Shown here piece by piece: positions 5,488 to 7,868 of a stretch of 7,868 nucleotides of DNA. How positions within the stretch are numbered: the stretch's first letter is position 1; each line of letters begins with the position of its first letter. The DNA is from Parachlamydiales bacterium (GTDB taxonomy: Bacteria; Chlamydiota; Chlamydiia; Chlamydiales; Simkaniaceae), in assembly GCA_030641465.1 (NCBI GenBank), contig DAOWHK010000167.1, positions 1-7,868 of the forward strand, given 5' to 3'. The notes under the pieces were generated by a model. That model saw nothing but the letters and a program-made list of their open reading frames with translations. It was not told the origin of the DNA and ran no database searches. The translations under genes were made by a program, and so were the position numbers.

Positions 5488-6870
5488 ATGTCAAGTATCA
5501 GAGAGCATTGGGGCAGTCGTCTAGGCTTCATACTAGCTGCTGCCGGATCGGCAATTGGACTTGGTAGCCTATGGCGATTCCCCTATGTTGCTGGGCAAAA
5601 TGGAGGCGGCGCCTTTGTTCTTCTCTACATTATCTTCACTTTTTTTATTGGAGTGCCTGTATTTATTGGGGCCATCATTATTGGAAGGCGCTCGCAAAAA
5701 AGCGCAGTTTCAGCCTATGGAGAGCTTTGCCCTAAACATCACAAATGGAACATCATTGGCTGGATCAATGTCCTAACAACTTTTATTATACTATCCTACT
5801 ACTCAGTAGTTTCCGGTTGGTGCTTAAACTATGCCCTCATGTCGGTTAATCAATTTGCAGTAAATAAATCTCCAGAAGAAATCAAAAATATTTTCGAGAC
5901 TCTTTTTGCATCCCCCGGAATTAACGTCTTTTGGCTAGTTATTTTTGTTCTTCTCAATATCGGGGTGTTAATTGGCGGGGTTAGAAAAGGAATCGAGCGC
6001 TGGAGCCGAATACTAATGCCAGGATTATTTTTCATTCTTATTGTCCTATTTTTTTACAGTATGACAATGGATGGATTTCCCAAAGCAGTAGCATTTATTT
6101 TTAAGCCAAATTTTGTAAAGCTCACGCCGTCAGTGATTTTAAATGCACTCGGAATGGCCTTTTTTACACTAAGCATAGGTCTTGGAATTCTTGTGACATA
6201 TGGCAGCTATATGAAATCGTCTGAGGATATTCCCAAAACTGGAATCATTGTGGCCATCATGAGCCTTACTGTCTCCATCCTTGCAGCTCTCATGATCTAT
6301 CCAATTGTGTTTTCTTTTAATTTTCCTCCAGAAGGCGGACCGGGTCTTGTCTTTCAAACGATGCCAGTTCTCTTTGCAAAGCTTCCAGGGAACCTTATTT
6401 TATCAACAATCTTTTTTCTTCTCTTTATTTTTGCAGCACTAACATCTTCGGTCTCGCTTCTTGAAGTACTCGTTGCAAACCTCATGGAAAAATTGCAATG
6501 GACTCGAAAAAAAGCGCTCTTTATTTCCGCGTCTGCAATTTTTGTTTTTGCACTTCCGACGGCGCTTGCCGGCTCTAAAGAATTGTTTCCTGAGTGGGAA
6601 ACGATTTATGGTAAAAATTTCTTTGATACGATGAACTATCTTACTGCAAGTTGGACAATGCCAATTGGCGGGTTTCTAACAATCATTTTTTTAGGATTTA
6701 TCATGAAAAAATCTATCCTCAAAGAAGAGTTCACCTCAGGGTCTAGCCTAGGGAAGTTTTTTGGCCTTTGGTATTTCTTTATCAAGTGGATCGCCCCCAT
6801 CGCAGTTCTATGTATTTTATTACAAGAAGCAGGAATTTTGAATTTCGGTTGGCTGATTTCTTATTTTTAG
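5488..6870 (+). CDS. Sodium-dependent transporter, NSS (neurotransmitter:sodium symporter/SNF) family
   Basis: An inner-membrane secondary transporter of the LeuT fold that uses the Na+ gradient to import a small solute, usually an amino acid. At 460 aa with about 11 hydrophobic helices it fits the short bacterial forms (MhsT/TnaT type) better than LeuT (519 aa, 12 helices). It aligns with LeuT without gaps through TM1: REHWGSRLGFILAAAGSA (5-22), then GLGSLWRFPY (24-33) and NGGGAF (38-43). Other family marks are the TM3 tyrosines YY (104-105), the TM6 segment FFTLSIGLG (225-233), GGPGLVF (283-289) and ALTSS (317-321). The Na2 site (Gly20, Ile23, Ala316, Thr319, Ser320) looks intact. The Na1 site is unusual: Ser27 and Ser259 stand where Asn is normal, while Thr227 is kept. 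The substrate cannot be predicted. AAGAGGG precedes the ATG by 6 nt. The gene is divergent from the nqrF operon, which makes the Na+ gradient it would use. Confidence 0.95.
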   Translation: MSSIREHWGSRLGFILAAAGSAIGLGSLWRFPYVAGQNGGGAFVLLYIIFTFFIGVPVFIGAIIIGRRSQKSAVSAYGELCPKHHKWNIIGWINVLTTFIILSYYSVVSGWCLNYALMSVNQFAVNKSPEEIKNIFETLFASPGINVFWLVIFVLLNIGVLIGGVRKGIERWSRILMPGLFFILIVLFFYSMTMDGFPKAVAFIFKPNFVKLTPSVILNALGMAFFTLSIGLGILVTYGSYMKSSEDIPKTGIIVAIMSLTVSILAALMIYPIVFSFNFPPEGGPGLVFQTMPVLFAKLPGNLILSTIFFLLFIFAALTSSVSLLEVLVANLMEKLQWTRKKALFISASAIFVFALPTALAGSKELFPEWETIYGKNFFDTMNYLTASWTMPIGGFLTIIFLGFIMKKSILKEEFTSGSSLGKFFGLWYFFIKWIAPIAVLCILLQEAGILNFGWLISYF

Positions 6871-6877
6871 GTACAAT
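6849..6877 (+). promoter_or_regulatory. Candidate promoter for htpG
   Basis: TTGGCT (6849-6854, 4/6) and TACAAT (6872-6877, 5/6) are exactly 17 bp apart. The -35 box lies in the last codons of the transporter gene and the -10 box directly after its stop codon. Transcription would start near 6884, about 21 nt before the htpG ATG. No HrcA/CIRCE operator is visible nearby, so heat control, if any, would be by other means. Confidence 0.5.
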
Positions 6878-6904
6878 AGTCTGAAAAAACTTTGAGGATT
6901 TCAA

Positions 6905-7868
6905 ATGGCAAAAGGCTCTCTAAAAATTCATAGTCAAAATATTTTACCAATTATCAAAAAATGGCTTTACACTGATCGGGAAATTTTCCTTCGAGAACTC
7001 GTCTCTAATGCAACTGATGCGATTAGCAAACTTAAAATTCTTCGGGAACAAATTCAGCTAGATGTAAAAGATGAAGATTTTAGAATCGATGTGACAATAG
7101 ACAAAGAAGCAAAAACCCTGACAATTACTGACACTGGAATTGGCATGACAGGTGAAGAAGTCGAAAAATATATTGCCCAGCTTGCATTTTCAGGAGCAGA
7201 AGAGTTTGTATCTAAATACAAAAATAGTGATGACAGCGACCCTTTTATTGGCCATTTTGGTCTAGGCTTTTATTCAGCATTTATGGTGAGTAGCAAAGTC
7301 GACATCAATACGCTTAGCTACCAGGAGGGAGCAGAATCTGCTTTTTGGACGTCTGATGGCACATCTGAATATGACCTCACTGCTGGAACAAGGAAAGAGA
7401 GGGGCACCGAAATTACGCTCCACATTAACGATGATAACAAAGATTATCTAGAAGAAGAGTCCATAAAAGGAATTCTAAAAAAGCACTGCCTATTTCTTCC
7501 CGCTCCAATTTTCCTAAATAATACACGCATCAACGATCAAGAGCCATTATGGATTAAGCCTGCATCAGAGTGCACAGAAAAAGAATATCTCGAGCTATAC
7601 CGCACTCTTTATCCCATGGAGCAAGACCCCATCTTTTGGATTCATCTCAATGTTGATTACCCTTTTAATCTACAAGGAATTCTTTACTTTCCAAAAATCA
7701 CACGTCAATTTGATTTCAATAAAAACAACATTAAACTCTATTGCAATAGGGTGTATGTATCGGACAACTGTAAAGATCTCATTCCTGATTACCTGATGGT
7801 ACTTAGAGGTGTCATCGATAGTCCTGATATTCCCCTTAACGTATCTCGCTCCGCACTTCAAATGAATC
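6905..7868 (+). CDS. htpG: Molecular chaperone HtpG (bacterial Hsp90), N-terminal 321 codons; 3' end outside window
   Basis: A cytosolic ATP-dependent chaperone that works as a dimer on partly folded client proteins. The reading frame is open to the window edge. The ATP-binding (GHKL) domain shows Glu31 and Asn35 in FLRELVSNATDA, the DTGIGM loop (76-81) and the lid glycines in GHFGLGFYS (116-124). The middle domain begins later and includes FWIHLNVDYPFNLQGILYFP and VIDSPDIPLNVSRSALQ, which carries the conserved Arg of the catalytic loop. The start is the ATG at 6905, with GAGGA at 6894-6898 ideally spaced 6 nt upstream. Several phrases (ILPIIKKWLYTDREIFLREL, LAFSGAEEF, IGHFGLGFYSAFMV) differ from E. 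coli HtpG (IGQFGVGFYS, AKSGTKSF) and resemble the clostridial HtpG subtype as I recall it. It lies 34 nt after the transporter gene and may be read both from that gene's promoter and from its own. Confidence 0.95.
   Translation, partial: MAKGSLKIHSQNILPIIKKWLYTDREIFLRELVSNATDAISKLKILREQIQLDVKDEDFRIDVTIDKEAKTLTITDTGIGMTGEEVEKYIAQLAFSGAEEFVSKYKNSDDSDPFIGHFGLGFYSAFMVSSKVDINTLSYQEGAESAFWTSDGTSEYDLTAGTRKERGTEITLHINDDNKDYLEEESIKGILKKHCLFLPAPIFLNNTRINDQEPLWIKPASECTEKEYLELYRTLYPMEQDPIFWIHLNVDYPFNLQGILYFPKITRQFDFNKNNIKLYCNRVYVSDNCKDLIPDYLMVLRGVIDSPDIPLNVSRSALQMN

Noticed and set aside
7670..7861. Minus-strand open frame of 63 codons inside htpG
   Set aside because: Entirely antisense to strongly conserved htpG codons, with no independent support.

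Overview
The window looks like a piece of a chlamydial chromosome, most likely from an environmental (Parachlamydia/Waddlia/Simkania-type) lineage. The strongest evidence is NqrF. Its 2Fe-2S loop (CGGKATCKQC), its NADH-site motif (GGAGASFGRSH instead of the usual GGGAGMAPMRSH) and many other phrases match chlamydial NqrF as I remember it. NqrF also stands apart from any nqrA-E genes here, as it does in Chlamydia. The assignment rests on remembered sequence, not on a search. By eye the DNA is moderately AT-rich and the genes are tightly packed.

Layout: (1) 1-1108, plus strand: the 3' end of efp (elongation factor P), overlapped by 23 nt by epmA, the EF-P lysine ligase that modifies it. (2) 1077-5218, minus strand: a compact operon transcribed right to left. 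It runs from a membrane-anchored coiled-coil protein of unknown function, through nqrF (NADH-oxidising subunit of the Na+-pumping quinone reductase), to nadE (glutamine-dependent NAD+ synthetase), with gaps of only 3 and 2 nt. The end of nadE overlaps the end of epmA tail to tail by 32 bp. (3) 5219-5487: the only sizeable intergenic region (269 bp). It is divergent and holds a candidate promoter for each side, plus two small inverted repeats in the leader of the minus operon. (4) 5488-6870, plus strand: an 11-12 TM Na+:neurotransmitter-symporter-family (NSS) transporter. (5) 6905-7868, plus strand: the first 321 codons of htpG (Hsp90), cut by the window edge, with its own good-looking promoter overlapping the transporter's 3' end. 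No RNA genes, insertion sequences, CRISPR arrays or attachment sites were seen.

Together: the left end is a substrate/modifier pair for rescuing ribosomes stalled at polyproline. The middle pairs a maker of NAD+ with a user of NADH that exports Na+, and the neighbouring divergent gene spends the Na+ gradient on solute uptake, so the centre reads as a small sodium/NAD energy neighbourhood. The least explained gene is the coiled-coil protein that heads the operon. It has one N-terminal membrane segment, a long cytoplasm-facing coil and three tandem 31-residue repeats. I found no clear evidence of a wholly new multi-gene system. The points most worth checking are the coiled-coil protein, the altered Na1 sodium site in the transporter, the NAD synthesis gene fused into the nqrF operon, and the clostridial-looking HtpG subtype.
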